This document shows, one piece after another, positions 1 through 11,430 of a stretch of 64,000 nt of DNA. Source of the stretch: Callorhinus ursinus (taxonomy: Eukaryota; Chordata; Mammalia; Carnivora; Otariidae); assembly GCF_003265705.1 (NCBI RefSeq), contig NW_020313057.1, positions 6,633,354-6,697,353 on the forward strand. The letters run 5' to 3'. Every line of letters starts with the position of its first letter. Position 1 is the stretch's first letter. Both the position numbers and the translations under genes were made by a program. The notes below the pieces were generated by a model. That model was given only the letters and a program-made list of their open reading frames with translations, did no database searches and was not told the origin of the DNA.

Positions 1-321
1 TCTTGTTGGATAGACCCTTTAAGTAGGATATAGTGTCCTTCTTCATCTCTTATTACAGTCTTTGTTTTAAAATCTAATTTGTCTGATATAAGGATTGCCA
101 CCCCAGCTTTCTTTTGGTGTCCATTAGCATGGTAAATGGTTTTCCACCCCCTCACTTTCAATCTGGGGGTGTCTTTGGGTCTAAAATGAGTCTTTTGAAG
201 ACAGCATATCGATGGGTCTTGTTTTTTAATCCAATCTGATAGCCTGTTTTTTTTTTTTTATTGGGGCGTTTAGCCCATTTACATTCAGGGTAACTATCGA
301 AAGGTATGAATTTAGTGCCAT
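1..321 (-). pseudogene. L1 ORF2, start of the endonuclease domain, frameshifted and cut by the window edge
   Basis: ORF2p is the endonuclease/reverse transcriptase of L1. The ATG at 319-321 is followed by the conserved TLNVNGLNAPI of the apurinic endonuclease fold. A run of 13 A (plus-strand T, 247-259) then shifts the frame, giving TAA at 226-228. In the shifted frame the protein resumes with DWIKKQDPSICC and stays open to the edge, passing GWKTIYHANG and KKAGVAILISD. The catalytic glutamate of the usual QETH motif is replaced by lysine (QKTH; codon 192-194). Endonuclease activity is therefore doubly unlikely. Confidence 0.85.
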
Positions 322-419
322 TGTATTGCCTGTAAGGTGACTGTTACTGTATATTGTCGGTGTTCCTTTCTGGTCTATGCTGCTTTTAGGCTCTCTCTTT
401 GCTTAGAGGAGCCCTTTCA

Positions 420-1293
420 ATATTTCTTAAAGGGCTGGTTCCATGTTTGCAAATTCCTTTAGTTTTTGTTTGTCCTGGAAGCTTTTTATCTCTCCTTCAA
501 TTTTCAATCACAGCCTTGCTGTATATAGTATTCTTGGCTGCATATTTTTCTCATTTAGTGCTCTGAAGATATCATGCCAGTCCTTTCTGGCCTGCCAGGT
601 CTCTGTGGTTAGGTCTGTCACCCATCTAATGTTTCTACCATTGTAGTTTACAGATCTCTTCTCCTGAGCTGCTTTCAAGATTTTCTCTTTGTTTCTGAGA
701 CTCGTAAGTTTTACTATTAGTTGTCAGGGTGTTGACCTACTTTTATTAATTTTGAGAGGGGTTCTCTGTGCCTCCTGGATTTTGGTGGCTGTTTCCTTCC
801 ACACATTAGGGAAGTTCTCTGCTATAATTTGCTCCAATATACCTTCTGCCCCTCTCCCTTTCTTCTTCTTCTGGGATCCCAATTATTCTAATGTTGTTTC
901 GTCTTATCGTATCGCTTATCTCTCGAATTCTGCCCTCGTGATCCTGTAGTTGTTTATCTTTTTCTCAGCTTCTTTATTTCCCATCATTTGGTCTTCTATA
1001 TCACTGATTCTCTCTTCTGCCTCATTTATCCCAGCAGTTAGTGCCCCCATTTTTGATTGCACCACATTAATAGCCTTTTTGATTTCGACTTTGTGAGATT
1101 TTAGTTCTTTTATTTCTCCAGGAAGGGTTTCTCTAATAACCTCCCTGCTTTTCTCAATTCCAGGTAGTATCTTCAAAATCATGACTCTGAACTCTAGGTC
1201 TGACATCGTACTAATGTGCATATTGAGTAGGTCCCTGGCAGTTGGTACTGCCTCTTGTTCTTTTTGTTGAAGTGATATTTTTTGTCTTGTCAT
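420..1293 (-). pseudogene. L1 ORF1 (RNA-binding chaperone), frameshifted
   Basis: ORF1p is the trimeric RNA-binding protein of L1. The frame opens at 1293 with MTRQKISLQQKEQ and runs 125 codons. It includes a charged, probable coiled-coil stretch (EIKELKSHKVEIKKA, then EAEERISDIEDQMMG). A frameshift near 960 takes it to a stop at 916-918. In another frame the sequence continues as EGRIREISDTIR, the expected ORF1 text, and antisense ORF1-like sequence extends to about 420. The C-terminal part is therefore present but out of frame. Confidence 0.8.
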
Positions 1294-3107
1294 TTTGTCC
1301 AGAGGAGAATAGATGAATGAGAGAACAAAATACTAACAGGTTAATAATGTCCCCGGAAAATATACTCTAAACAAATCAGAAAAGACCTGAAACCAGGGGA
1401 GAAGAAAGGGAAAGAAAGAAAAAAGAAAGAGGATAAAAAAAGAAAAAGATAAAAACAAACAAAAACAGAACAAAACAAAACAAAGAAAACAGAATATCAT
1501 CAAATATGATCAGACTTGTGCACAGATCAGTGCCACACACTAGATTTTGGGTGTATTTTGGTCTGTTAGAAAAAAGTGCCTCCTAAAATTTTAAGAAAAG
1601 AAAGACTTATATATGTACAAAATAAGGGTTGATACAATGAAGGGATGGAAGATGACTGTAAAGATGAAAATTATAAAAGATTGTATAAAAGGAATTGGTA
1701 AGAAGTTGTTTGAAAAAAGAAAGAAGATTTAACAAAAAAAAAAAAAAGAAAAAAAAGGGAGAGAAGGTGATCAGGCAGGAGACTAGAACAAAGCCATACA
1801 CTAGTGATTTAGGGTATATTTTGACCTGTTAGAAGAAACTGTATCTCAAAATTTTAAAGAGAGAAGAACTTATATATATATGCCAAAAATAAGGGTAACT
1901 ACTATGAAGGGATAGAATATGACTCTAAAAATGAAAAATAGAAAGGTTTTTAAAAAAGGTATTGATAAGATGTTGGTTGAAAAAGGGAAAAAGAAAAATT
2001 AAAAAAAACATTTAAAAAAATTACTTTGAAAGATTAATGAATCATGGTAAAATGCCATGAATTCTATGTGCAGTATTCCCCTAGCTCTGGAGTTCTCCCG
2101 TTCTCCTTGATCGGTAAACTCGGTCTTGGCTTGCTGGCTGTTCGTGCTGATCTTCTGGGGGAGGGGCCTGTTGCCATGGTTCCCAAATGTCTTTGCCGGA
2201 GGCGGAATTGCCCCGCCCTTGCCGGTCTGGGCTACTTAATCTGCTCAGGTTTGCTCTCGGGAGCTTTGTCCCCTGCAAGCTCTCGGTACAGCTTTGGAGG
2301 ACCAGAGTGAAAATGGTGGCCTCCCAATCTCCACCCGGAGGAGCTGAGAACTCGGGGCCCCACTCCTCAGTGCACCCCCAGAGAAAAGCAGTCACTCCCA
2401 TCTCCCCGGTCTCCGGCCGCACTCCGTGCTTACCGGCCTGTGACCGAGCGTTTCTATCTCTGGCACCCGACCCCGTGTGGAGTCTCCAAACCCAGCAGAT
2501 CCCTGCGGTGCGCTCCCGCGCTGCTCGTCCCGGGGGAGGAAGGGGAGTCTCCCCGGCTCTGCCGCCTGTTGGGTCCCTGCTGGAGGAGCAGTGGCCCGAC
2601 TGGGCCGCGGATCACAGTTCATGGACACCCCGAGCTGAGAGCCTGCGCCTCGGCTCCGTCTCTGCAGCCGGCTTCCCCGCTCCGATACCAGGGAGCTCTG
2701 CCGCACTCAGGCACCCCCGGTCTTTCTGTGACCCCGAGGGTCCTGAGGCCACACTGTCCCGTGAGGGTTCCACCCCCTGCTTAGCCACTGAAGTGACGTC
2801 CCTCAGCGGAGCCGACTTCTAAAAGGTCCGATTTTGTGCTCCGCGGCTCTATCACTTGCCAGAAGCGGCCGACGGAGGCCCCCTCCCCCGCCGTCTATCC
2901 TCCCGAATATCACCTGGGATTCACTTCTCCGCACGTCCTACCTTCCAGTAAGTGGTCGCTTCTCTGTTCAGAGAGTTGTTGCTACTCCCCTCTTCGATCT
3001 CCTGTTGAGTTCGTAGGTGTTCAGAATGCTTTGATCCCTATCCAACTGAATTCCTGAGACCAGACGAAATCTGGGTCTCCTACTCCTCTGCCATCTTGCT
3101 CTGCTCC
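1294..3107 (-). promoter_or_regulatory. L1 5'UTR with internal promoter region
   Basis: This is the 5'UTR of the L1 above. The half nearest the 5' end (about 2060-3107) is GC- and CpG-rich, in clear contrast with the AT-rich surroundings. The half nearest ORF1 (about 1320-2040) is A-rich on the plus strand and contains a tandem duplication. L1 5'UTRs are known to carry an internal RNA polymerase II promoter, and several families also have an antisense promoter. The retained CpGs suggest a fairly recent insertion. The overlapping plus- and minus-strand open frames at 2044-3057 follow from high GC and are not gene evidence. Confidence 0.75.
1538..2040 (-). repeat. Tandem duplication inside the L1 5'UTR (period about 261 bp)
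   Basis: Two diverged copies lie in the same orientation. Copy 1 starts at 1538 with CACTAGATTTTGGGTGTATT and copy 2 at 1799 with CACTAGTGATTTAGGGTATA. Both go on through a GACCTGTTAGAA-like block, an ACTTATATAT block, an ATGAAGGGAT block and an A-rich end. The spacing is 261 bp. This resembles the monomer-like 5'UTR repeats seen in some L1 families. Confidence 0.7.
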
Positions 3108-5596
3108 AATTTATTTTTATATAAAAGTGGTGCTATCTCAAGGACATAAAATAATCAAAAATTATAATATGGAAAATAAGAATTTGGGTTAAAATATGTG
3201 ATTGGCTACTTGAATATATAGTATAGGATTGCTCTAGAATGCTATTACTAATTATGTCACAGAGACATAGTTATACATTATAATAAAAGCCACAGAAATT
3301 ACATATGTTGCTAATTTTTGGCTTTATAACTTTTTAATATGATGAATGATGGCAAGCCTGGAGTTGCCTATTCTGTCATTGACTCATTGAATGGCATCAC
3401 TGGGAGTTGGGCAATGCCACAACTTTGTGGTGTCCACTGCTGTTCTGAATGTCTGATTTAACTATTCTCCAAATGAAGTACAGAGTTCTTTAATAACATT
3501 CTGTGCTGAGCAATATGGGAGATATGAAGATAATAGTAACATTGCTTTGGCTTCTAGAATCATATAACAAACAGGTAGAGACAGGCTATAGTTTTTGTTT
3601 TCAAAGGCTACCCATTTCTCTTTCTCTGGTCTCCCGTTTTTACTTTTCTGTAGCCTTGGGTTGCCCTTGTTTTGTAATGGTTTCTGTTTTAACAGGAAGC
3701 ATATTAGAAGTGCTTTTCTGAGTCAGAATCCTGTCTCCATTTTGAGGTCACCTACGAAGTCCTGGGTGCTGAAGTTTATGTGAACTCAACCACCTTCTGC
3801 TATACCTTCCTTCTTTGATTTGCCTTGGCACCTAACGATGCCCAATATCTTGGCTCCTGCTGTGTCCATCAAGGTCTCTCTAATGGATCACCGTATCTTG
3901 GTTTCTGATAATGAAGTGGTCCTTACCCTTACTTGTTCATGTGGCAAACATCAGCAATATCAATTTACCAAATAGCTCTAGGATTCCTTAGACTGATAAC
4001 CACCTTTTTTTTTTTTTAATGCCATGATAAACTTCTTTAGATGTGAAAGTTTGAGACTTGTGGGGCTTGACTTAAAGGTAACTGGAGGCAGGGTGCTAAC
4101 AGATATACCTTGTACAATAAAATAACAGGATGTTTTCAGTCAGAAATAAATAGGAGGATAAAGAGGGAAGTGGTCCGGGAATCAAGGAGAACAAAGTAAA
4201 AGCCTGTAGAGACAGGAGGGCAAGCGAGAAATTCCAAGGGTCAGGGAGGCCACATAACTTTTAAGAATAAAGATAGTCTAACATTCAGTTTTCAGTTGTG
4301 TAATGTGTTCTAATATAAAAAGCCCCCTCATCTCAAAATATCCATAAACAGCTATCTTCGCATAGCATTATATCAAGCGTGTTTTAGAGAATGAAGAATT
4401 GAGGTAGTATTCAGAATGAGGGTTGAGTGGGACTACAAAGGGACGGCAGGTATGCAGTGGTGGGCTCATCTTTGAGTTCTTTTGAAATAGGAATTCAAAG
4501 TGGAGATGATTAGGAACACATACCCTACTTCCAGTGGGTGCAGGAGCCAGACTGTATTAGCCCATGAGCGTCAACTGCTAAATTTTCAGAAAAGTTGTGA
4601 GCTTCTTATTAAATACAGTCACCATTAAAAGTTATATAAGCATAATTAAATTATTTTAAAAACAGAAGTAATAAATACTCAAAACCTCACTTCCTAATGA
4701 TTTTACTACTTTTTAATATTAGTTACAGGCTTTATTTATGTCTACTGTATCTCTACAGTGGAAATACAATATAACTGTGTGCAGTGGCACATGTCTCCTC
4801 TACTCCAGATTCAGTAATAGGTTGAATTTTGTATCTTGAAATTGGCTATGGTGGGGGTATTTACACCATGGACACTGGCAAATGCTATAAATCAGACATT
4901 TTTGTGGAAAGCCGGGTTCTTAAATATTTACCAGTAATCATTGCCACTGCTCAGCTCACGTGCACGAATTTCAAGAGATTAGCAATAAGTGGTGGTCCAG
5001 GGCATGTTGGGAAAGAAATGAGAGGGGGGGAAAATCTCCAGGGACTGAGTAACTCCCACAAGAGCTGAGTCATATGTGAGTTGCATGACTTCACCTTGCA
5101 CTTCAGTCCATGGTTCTTGAATATTGAATCCAGAGCTTAAAATCTGTGCTCGTACTGCCCCATAAATCCAAGCGCCCCCATTTTAGTTCTACTGAAACAT
5201 CTCATTTTTAATCTTCTGTTTTGAAACTGAGGTGACACAGACATTTTTATCCCTTTTTAAATCAATTCAGTGATGTTAAGAAACTGTACTTCTGACAAAG
5301 AAGGTGATAAATCTCTATAACTACATCATTTTATGGTATTTAAAAAGCCTCTACTAGATTTATATATTTTATCATTTTCTGGCTTTATATTACATTCCTA
5401 AAATCATGCTTATTGGATTTATCTTTGTTGATTAGGCTAACCACAGAGGATAATACAAGAAAATCTAACAGACATTTGATTATTGGAGCATTTGTATACT
5501 TCCTACATCATTTCCTCACCCCCTATTTTCAGTATCCCATACCTAAAGTCACTGATAACTTGCAAGTTCTAGCCTTTACACTGTTTTATAACCTTT
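3108..5596. other. AT-rich stretch with no recognised gene or repeat
   Basis: Flanking DNA of the L1. It holds short chance frames only (3503-3721, 4829-5068), with no recognisable domain, and a T run near 4007-4018. Very diverged relics could be present that I cannot identify by eye. Confidence 0.5.
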
Positions 5597-5750
5597 TAAT
5601 TTTTTATAAAGATTTATTTATTTATTTGAGGTGGGGAGAGGCAGAGGAACAAGGAGCCAGAGGCAGGGCTAGATCCCATGAGCCTGAGATCATGACCTGA
5701 GCCAAAACCAAGAGTCAGATGCTTAACCGACTGAGCCGCCTATGTGCCCT
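5597..5750 (-). mobile_element. SINEC (tRNA-Lys-derived carnivore SINE)
   Basis: Antisense copy: the AAGATTTATTTATTTATTTG tail is on the left and the head (ACCGACTGAGCCGCC...) on the right. It is shorter than usual (about 154 bp) and diverged. A probable TSD flanks it: TGTTTTATAACCTTT at 5582 and TGTTTTATGATCTTT at 5751, with two mismatches. Confidence 0.9.
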
Positions 5751-5839
5751 TGTTTTATGATCTTTGATGGAAGCAGGAGAGCAGCTCCAACCTCCTGATA
5801 GGATTATATACTGTGTAATTCTCATGGTTCTGTGAATCA

Positions 5840-6525
5840 TTGATGTAATGTAGGGATGAGGTTGTGGGCTCTGGAGCCAAATTGATTCCAATCTTCGCCC
5901 TTTTACTTGATAGTTAGGTAACATTGGGCATCTCTCAAACTTTCTGAGGTTTGGTTTCCTCATCTGTAAAATATGGACAATGGTGTTATCTATTTCGTGT
6001 GTGTACTAGTTTCCTATGGTTGCCATAACAAATCACCACCAACCTGGTGCTTAACACAACAGAAATTTAGTTGCTCATGGTTCTGAAGGCCAGAAATCCA
6101 AAATCCAGGTACTGTAAAGGACACACTCCCTCTAGATGCTCTAGGGGAGATTCTGTTCCTTGACTCTTCCAGCATCTGGTGGTTACTATTCTTCCTTGGC
6201 TTGTGGCTGCATCACTCCATTCTCTGCCTCCATTGCTACGTTGCCTCCTTCTTTCTGTCTGCCTCCTCTGCATTTCCCTTGAAAGGACACTTGCCATTGG
6301 ATTTAGAGCCCATTGGATTATCCACGATGGTCTCATCTCAAGATCTTTAACTTAATTACATCTGCAAAGGCCTTTTTTCCCCCCAAATCAGGTAACATTC
6401 ACAGGTTTTGGATATTAGGACCTGACTCAACCCACTAGAAGGGGGTAGTAAGTGAGTGACTACAGAAAAGATCCTTAGAACAGTTCTTTGCACAGAATAA
6501 AGGAACATTAAATACTTCTCCTTCT
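5840..6525 (+). mobile_element. MIR SINE, split in two by an MLT1 LTR
   Basis: The left part (5840-6000) has the MIR core: GTGGGCTCTGGAGCC, then TCCTCATCTGTAAAATATGG. The right part (6440-6525) has the MIR 3' text (CTTAGAACAGTTCTTTGCAC, then AATAAAGGAACATTAAATA). The two parts are collinear with the MIR consensus, and the LTR sits between them. Confidence 0.7.
6002..6439 (-). mobile_element. MLT1-type solo LTR (ERVL-MaLR)
   Basis: In reverse complement this is a nearly complete MLT1 LTR. The plus strand starts TGTACTAGTTTCCTATGGTT. It passes CAACAGAAATTTAGTTGCTC, CTTGGCTTGTGGCTGCATCA and TTACATCTGCAAAGGCC, and ends near GGATATTAGGACCTGACTCA. No internal retroviral sequence is attached, so it is a solo LTR left by recombination of an ancient provirus. 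It interrupts a MIR and is therefore younger than it. Confidence 0.85.
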
Positions 6526-6928
6526 CTTCCTTTTCCTCTCTTCCTGCTCTGTCCCTCCTCTTCTTTTCTCTCTTCTGTTTTCTTCTTTTTATTTATCAAA
6601 ATCACTAAGTTTCCATATTTAGCTCTAAGTTGCAGGATTCAGTTTTCAGTGAAGTCTTTCATTGCTTCCCAACCAAACCTAACCTCAATTTCGACGTTAG
6701 AGATTCTGGAGCAGAATTCTTCAACTTGAACTATTTAAGTTCAGATGAAACATCTGTCCTTGTCTTCATTACAGAATATTTGTCTGAGTGCCTGCCTAAG
6801 AACACCCGTCTCCTACAGCTTTGTTGCCTTCCTCTTTCCAGTTTACCTTTCAGGGCCTGGATAACTACTGCTGGCCCTCAAACACATGAGCCATGCTTCT
6901 GAATGCTTCCAGCAATGATTATGATTTA
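6526..6928. other. Unassigned stretch between MIR and truncated L1
   Basis: Pyrimidine-rich at 6519-6590, then ordinary sequence. A 90-codon frame at 6630-6902 has no recognisable motif and is probably chance. Confidence 0.4.
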
Positions 6929-6942
6929 AAATAACTGCACAC

Positions 6943-7684
6943 AAAGAGGCAACCCACAGAATGGGAGAGGATATTTGCAAATGACACTACAGATAAAGGG
7001 CTGGTATCCAAGATCTATAAAGAACTTCTCAAACTCAACACCCCAAAAAGAAATAATCAAGTCAAAAAATGGGCAGAAGACATGAACAGACACTTCTCTG
7101 AAGAAGACATACAAATGGCTAACAGATACATGAAAAAATGTTCATCATCATTAGCCATCAGGAAAATTCAAATCAAAACCACATTGAGATACCACCTTAC
7201 ACCAGTTAGAATGGCAAAAATTGACAAGGCAAGAAACAACAAATGTTGGAGAGGTTGTGGAGAAAGGGGAACCCTCTTACAGTGTTGGTGGGAATGCAAG
7301 TTGGTATAGCCACTTTGGAAAACAGTGTGGAGGTGCCTCAAAAAGTTAAAAATAGAGCTACCCTATGACCCAGCAATTGCACTCCTGGGTATTTACCCCA
7401 AAGACACAGATGTAGTGAAAAGAAGGGCCATATGCACCCCAATGTTCATAGCAGCAATGGCCGCAATAGCCAAACTGTGGAAAGAGCTGAGATGCCCTTC
7501 AACAGATGAATGGATAAAGAAGATGTGGTCCATATATATACTGGAATATTACTCTGCCGTCAGGAAGGATGAATACCCAACTTTTACAACCACATGGATG
7601 GGACTGGAGGAGATGATGCTAAGTGAAATAAGTCAAACAGAGAAAGTTAATTATCATATGGTTTCACTTATTTGTGGAACATAA
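6943..7684 (+). pseudogene. L1 ORF2 C-terminal fragment with one nonsense codon
   Basis: The frame reads [14 protein letters not shown] to the terminal NYHMVSLICGT*, the usual ORF2p end. It includes the region after the RT domain and the Cys-rich end. One in-frame TAG at 7307-7309 interrupts LV*PLWKTVW, where glutamine (CAG) is expected; the frame then continues unchanged to TAA at 7682-7684. Apart from that single point mutation this 742-bp piece is open. Confidence 0.9.
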
Positions 7685-7798
7685 GGAATAGCAGGGAGGA
7701 CATTAGGAGAAGGAAGGGAAAATGAAAGGGGGGGAAATCGGAGGGAGAGATGAACCATGAGAGACTATGGACTCTGAGAAACAAACCGAGGGTTTTAG

Positions 7799-7816
7799 AG
7801 GGGGGGGGGGTGGGGG
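7799..7816 (+). repeat. G-rich tract in L1 3'UTR
   Basis: A run of about ten G, a T, then six G. It has G-quadruplex potential, as known for L1 3'UTR polypurine tracts. Confidence 0.7.
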
Positions 7817-7984
7817 GATGGGTTAGCCGGGTGATGGGTATTAAGGAGGGCACGTACTGCATGGAGCACTGGGTGTTAAATGAAAACAGTGATCGTGGAT
7901 GACCACATCAAAAACTAATGATGTATTGTATGGTGACTAACATAACATAATAAAATAAAATTAAAAAAATAAATAACTGCACAC

Positions 7985-9769
7985 TTTGTATTATGTACAC
8001 GTACTCTTCTGGTTCTCTTTGCCTGAACCCAGCTTCCAGATGTCTCTGCTTGCTGACTTAGAGACACCGATGATGATAATGCCCTGAGACAACCGAATAC
8101 CACGCATTATGTTTTGCCCTCCTCACTTCTCTGCTGTCAGTTCCCAAAGGAGGAACAGCTAACTTAGTTCCTGACTCATCCTAGTAGGGAAGCCTCAGGA
8201 ACCCCGTCTTCTCTGTCCCACTTTGTGTCTTGGGACACAATGCAAAGTGGCTCCGGACAAACATGAGATACAATGGATTATTAGCAGCTAGGCTAAATTC
8301 CAAAAAGTTGAGCAGTTTGAATAGTTTAATAGTTTCTTAATATTTGGGGGGAGTTGTGTTGAAGCAAGAAGTAAATGGTGTGTAAACTGAGAATATTTGA
8401 ATGTCTAGTTATTCAGAGAGTCACCCATGAGTCACACTGGCAAACACGCTGATTTTAGAAGCAAGTAAAATTTGACTACTCCCAAATACCAAGAATAAAA
8501 ATAATGCCTTCCATCCACATTTAAGAGAACTCTTTTTCAAAGAAGTGAGATATTTATTTATTTTTATTTATTTATTTATTTATTTATTATTTATTGCTAC
8601 ACTTCAGCATTGTGTAACCTGTTTACTACTCTGGAAAGAACCCTGCTGTACTTACTGTTTTATGTTTTCATTAATTCTTAACTTTACACCACAGATTTTA
8701 CTGTGGATGAGTCCTGACTTTTTAGGGGTTATCTAAATACTTTACCTGATATTCATTTTACTTAGGGGGAAAATAAAAAGAATTTGAGATCAAGTTTCCT
8801 CAAAGGATTTCTCCCTGCTGTATAGAAATGACTTTAAAATAAAGTTACATTATCTGAGGACTGCAATGCATTAAAAGGGATTGTAGTAACAAGGAAAAAA
8901 TCTGGTAGGATTAGCTCACTGTAATACCATATTGCACAATATTTTCAGGTATAGTCATATTATACTACACTGAACTTTTCAGTTTATTGATTTTCTGTAC
9001 ATTCCTGTTAAGATAGTGTAATGGCTGTTCAAAGAAGCTCTAAATTGAAAAGAAAACTAAAGGTAGGAAAGTAACTTTTAAAGTTCTACTAATTAAATGT
9101 CTTCACTGGGTGGTAGTTTACTCCATTTGGCATTAATTTTCTGGTCTTTTAGGAAATTAATGCAACTTGTTTAATGAACATAAAGGTGTGATTTGCTTCC
9201 TGCATCTGGAACACAGCTTCAAAAGGAGTCTTTCCAACGTACCCTCTCATGACATCAGCAGGAATTATCTTTTTTGTTTTGTTTTGGGTTTTTTTTCCCC
9301 CTGTAAACAGTAATAGAATCCTCAGTGTCCTGCCAGGACTTGAGAAGTTACCATAGAATGTTTATCCTCTCCTGCTGAAGCCATATCCTCGTTGTGATAC
9401 TTCCTTATTACATCCATGCCATCAACATTCTCCTGGAAACCAAGATTTGAAATCTAGACCTTATTTCTCATCATTGTAGCCTTTAGAATGTGCTTCAGCT
9501 CCAAGTGACTCAAAATCTCCAAAAACAGTGGCTAAAAGCAATTAAAGTTCCTTCTTTTCCTCATGTTCAAGAAGTCTGGATTCAGGAAATGCAAGGATAG
9601 AATGACATGCCACAGTATTAGAAACCAAGGCTCCCTCTATCTTTTATATCTCAAACATCCTCAGCACGTGGCTTTTGCTTCATGGTCTCACTTAGCTACT
9701 CATGCTCCAACCATCCAATCCTCACTTCTGGAAGAAGGAAGGGGCTAAGAAAGATAGGCCTCCATTTCC
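7985..9769. other. Unassigned DNA between two L1 elements, with a (TTTA)n microsatellite
   Basis: No gene or clear repeat apart from the (ATTT)n-type simple repeat at 8549-8597 (about 49 bp, slightly interrupted). Short frames at 8545-8736 and 9563-9748 look like chance; the first is a direct product of the microsatellite. Confidence 0.5.
8549..8597 (+). repeat. (TTTA)n microsatellite
   Basis: About twelve TTTA-like units with two interruptions. It could descend from the A-rich tail of a lost retroelement, but no body is recognisable next to it. Confidence 0.85.
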
Positions 9770-10619
9770 AGTTCTTCATGTAAGCACCTTGGAAGTCACC
9801 ACTCTGTCCTGCCAATAAGTAAAAAGTTGAACTAACTGAAAATTAACTACTCTTCTTGAATCGGCAAGACAGAGGAGGACACAGGGAAAATCACTACCCC
9901 CCATATTGCAGACAGACAGGGAATTGTGGTTTACTCAAGCAGAGATGAAGGAGAAAACACTGTGGGAACCAGTGCTGGGGGTAAGAAAAACTGAACTGTA
10001 ATTGACAGATTATTGAAGACTCAGTGTGGGCAAGTATGAGAACATATCCCCCCCCTCCCCTACCCACCAGCAGTGTTGTGAGATCTATCTCCAGGAGTTT
10101 ACCCAAGGTTGTCAGAAAAAAAAAATACCCTTATGCTTCCACCATGGGGAGGGGAAAAGGAATGATTGTGGAATACACAAGAAATCTGTTCTTCTCTATA
10201 AGGTCTGCCCTCTGGAGAAACTAGTTAATCAGAGACTAACCTGCTGGGTTATTATCAGAGCCTAACAGACCTGGGGGAAGGAAATAACCAACTCTAGCCC
10301 ACTCTAGTTATCCTGTTCCACCTAAGGGGAGAGAACAAATCTGAGACACACTCGTGAAGCTCACAGTCCAGAGACATAGGCTCACTAAAAGACTGAGACC
10401 TAATCATAAACTATAGAACACTTCCCCTCCACCCATACCTCACCATCATGAAAGGTCCACTTACAGAAGCTCCTTTAATTTGGTCCATCATGTTTAGGTA
10501 TCAAGAAAAGGTATGCCAAAAGCAAAAAGCACAAACTGAAGAGACAGAGCAAGCATCACAACTAGATGTGGCAGGGAGGCTGCAATTATCACTCTGCTAA
10601 CTTAAAACAACTATGACTA

Positions 10620-11430
10620 ATAGGCTAAGGTCCCTAAAGGATAAGGTAGACAACATGTAAGAACAGATGGGCAATGTAAACAGAGAGATGAAAACCTTAA
10701 GCAAGATTCAAAAAAGAAATATTAGATGTAAAAACAACTGTAACAGAAACGAAGACTGCCTTTAATGGGCTCCTTAGTAGACTGGGCAAGGCTCAGGAAG
10801 GAATGTCTGAATTAGGGAACATATCAAGAGGATTCTCCAAAACCAAAAACAAAGAGAACAAAGATTAAAAAACCAAAACAAAAGAGCAGACTATCCAAAG
10901 ATTCTGGGATACTTACAAAAGGTGTAACATATAAATAGTAAATACCAGGAGAAGAAAGAAAAAGGCATGGAAGAAATATTTGAAACAATAGTGACTGAAA
11001 ATTTCCCCAAAGTAATGCCAAGCCCCAAACTACAGATCCAGGAGGCTCAGAGAACACCAAGCAAATAAATGCCAAAAAACTACATGAAAGCATATCATTT
11101 TCCAACTACAGAACATCATAGATAAAGAAAAAATGAAAAATACCAGAGGATAAAAACAACTTATCCACTAAAGAACAAAGATTAGCATTATATCCACCTT
11201 TTTCTCAGAACCCATGCAAGCAGGAAGAGATTGGAGTGAAATATTTAAAGTATTGGAAGAAACTCCTCCCCCAAACCTATTAATTCTATACCCTGTGAAA
11301 TTATCCTTCAAAAGTAGAGAAATAAAGGCTTTCATAGACAAACAAAAATTGAGGGAATGTTTTTGCCAGTAGACCTGCCTTGCAAGAAATGTTAAATGTT
11401 AAAAGTTCTTTAGAGAAATTTGGATCTATA
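10620..11430 (+). pseudogene. L1M ORF1 relic
   Basis: Degenerate ORF1 sequence: TAGGCTAAGGTCCCTAAAGG near its start, then an 'EGMSELGNISRGFSKTKNKE'-like stretch (10800-10860), and near its end CTTGCAAGAAATGTTAAATG (11380). No frame is open for more than about 90 codons on the sense strand. Confidence 0.7.

Larger units (their letters stand above)
1..3107 (-). mobile_element. LINE-1, 5' portion of a fairly young carnivore L1 (runs off the left edge)
   Basis: Read on the minus strand, the element starts at about 3107 with GGAGCAGAGCAAGATGGCAG, an L1-type 5' end. It has a 1.8-kb 5'UTR, an ORF1-like frame from 1293 and an ORF2 start at 321, then continues past the window edge. Both the order and the spacing are those of a full-length L1. 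The 5' end is not truncated, which is uncommon among genomic L1 copies. Both ORFs carry frameshifts, so this copy is probably inactive. The TSD cannot be checked because the 3' end lies outside the window. Confidence 0.9.
6943..7970 (+). mobile_element. 5'-truncated young LINE-1 with target-site duplication
   Basis: This copy starts inside ORF2, runs through the ORF2 C-terminus and the carnivore L1 3'UTR, and ends in an A-rich tail. An exact 14-bp TSD, AAATAACTGCACAC, lies at 6929-6942 and 7971-7984, which fixes both borders. The 3'UTR holds a G-rich tract (7799-7816) typical of L1 3'UTRs. Low divergence and the perfect TSD indicate a recent insertion by target-primed reverse transcription. 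Confidence 0.95.

Noticed and set aside
2044..3057. Cluster of overlapping frames on both strands, up to 211 codons
   Set aside because: They lie in the GC-rich L1 5'UTR, where stop codons are rare; several registers are open at once and none resembles a protein.
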